Origin: Thermoplasmata archaeon M9B2D
Lineage (GTDB): Archaea > Thermoplasmatota > E2 > DHVEG-1
Direction: 5' to 3'
Assembly (NCBI GenBank): GCA_002900555.1
Contig: MUGD01000048.1
Span: 1 to 14,196 of the forward strand
Length of the DNA stretch: 14,196 nucleotides
This document shows, piece by piece, positions 13,645-14,196 of the stretch. Position numbers and translations under genes: made by a program. Position 1 is the stretch's first letter. The number at the start of each line of letters is the position of its first letter. The notes below the pieces were generated by a model. It had not been told where the DNA came from. It ran no database searches and saw only the letters and a program-made list of their open reading frames with translations.

Positions 13645-14196
13645 AGGGCAACTCTACCGTGACGGTGCTTTCGAGCACGGGTGCATTGCCATTAAGCAAG
13701 GAAAAATCGTCGCGATAAAAAAAACAATTAAAACAGACACTCATCTTAACGTCGGTAACAAACTTATTCTGCCTGCTGGCATTGACCTCCATGTCCATTT
13801 TCGTGACCCTGGTTTCACTCATAAAGAAGATTTCTGGACCGGATCACAAGCAGCTGCCTTTGGCGGCATCTCCTGCGTCTTTGATATGCCTAATACGCAT
13901 CCTCAGACCACAACCATAGAGGCCTTAAAACAAAAAAAACAGATTGCTTCGGAGAAAAGCATTGTCGATTTCGGGTTCTATGCAGCAGTATGTGACGAGA
14001 ATATTGGTAGGATTGGGGAGCTTGCTCCTCTATGCAACGGTTTTAAAATTTTTTTAGGAAGCACCACCCATTCTCTCAAACTTAGCAATCAGCATCTTCG
14101 GGTCGCATTACGAGAAACCAATCGAACAAAGAAAATCACCTTATTTCATACAGAAGACGAGTTCTGTCTAAAAACACATATGGATAAAGAACAGAC
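13628..14196 (+). CDS. pyrC: dihydroorotase (cyclic amidohydrolase family), 3' partial
   Basis: Dihydroorotase closes carbamoyl aspartate to dihydroorotate in pyrimidine synthesis. The window holds the first 189 codons and part of the next, with no stop, so the gene continues beyond the edge. Visible are a small beta-sandwich start (1-46), the metal-binding H-x-H in DLHVHFRDPG (H55, H57) with the conserved arginine R59, the substrate-binding MPNTHPQT (88-95), the FKIFLGSTT segment whose lysine (K140) is the likely carboxylated metal bridge, and a further metal-site histidine in LFHTEDE (H174). The ATG has GAGGAG 10 nt upstream, inside the overlapping AMMECR1-family gene. The close relatives allantoinase and hydantoinase share these motifs, so the substrate is inferred, not proven. 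Confidence 0.9.
   Translation, partial: MDLSIEGQLYRDGAFEHGCIAIKQGKIVAIKKTIKTDTHLNVGNKLILPAGIDLHVHFRDPGFTHKEDFWTGSQAAAFGGISCVFDMPNTHPQTTTIEALKQKKQIASEKSIVDFGFYAAVCDENIGRIGELAPLCNGFKIFLGSTTHSLKLSNQHLRVALRETNRTKKITLFHTEDEFCLKTHMDKEQ

Noticed and set aside
1..14196. CRISPR arrays, transposases, defence islands, tRNA or rRNA genes
   Set aside because: No regular direct repeats, inverted terminal repeats, nuclease or transposase motifs of such systems, or RNA-gene landmarks were found. The content is mostly core archaeal genes.

Overview
The window is archaeal. A Cdc48-type AAA ATPase, an Orc1/Cdc6 initiator, NucS/EndoMS, a Pth2-type peptidyl-tRNA hydrolase, a geranylgeranyl-reductase-family flavoprotein and an AglB/STT3 oligosaccharyltransferase occur together, and several genes have TATA boxes about 25-30 nt ahead of their starts. 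The set fits a euryarchaeal-type lineage; Thermoplasmatota is one possibility, but the sequence alone does not settle the rank. No rRNA, tRNA, CRISPR array, insertion sequence or phage gene was seen.

Layout. 1-883 holds the 3' end of a cdc48 gene followed by a small PRC-barrel protein, both on +. 884-1279 has no gene. It contains a very AT-rich tract flanked by an inverted pair of 27-nt elements that resemble archaeal origin recognition boxes, and it ends in the promoter of orc1/cdc6. I read this as a candidate replication origin. orc1/cdc6 and nucS follow on +, probably as one transcript, and end at a hairpin plus T-run. On -, a small beta-rich conserved protein and pth2 overlap in a short operon. 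Their promoter faces a near-leaderless geranylgeranyl-reductase-family gene on +, apparently through one shared TATA element. That reductase gene converges tail to tail with a 741-residue secreted, membrane-anchored, sequon-rich protein of unknown function on -. Divergent from that gene is prs (PRPP synthase) on +, then a doubtful 59-codon ORF, then a 1386-residue AglB with a long C-terminal tail of beta-sandwich repeats. The window closes with an AMMECR1-family gene overlapping the 5' part of a dihydroorotase-type gene, which runs off the edge.

Themes. The left part is replication and genome maintenance (candidate origin, Orc1/Cdc6, NucS with a C-terminal PCNA-binding-like motif), next to Cdc48 and a PRC-barrel protein. 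The middle and right parts serve the cell surface (lipid reductase family, large glycoprotein candidate, N-glycosylation enzyme) and nucleotide synthesis (PRPP synthase, dihydroorotase). The observations most worth following are the inverted origin boxes, the apparent ATT start of orc1/cdc6, and the AglB tail carrying 19 potential N-glycosylation sites.
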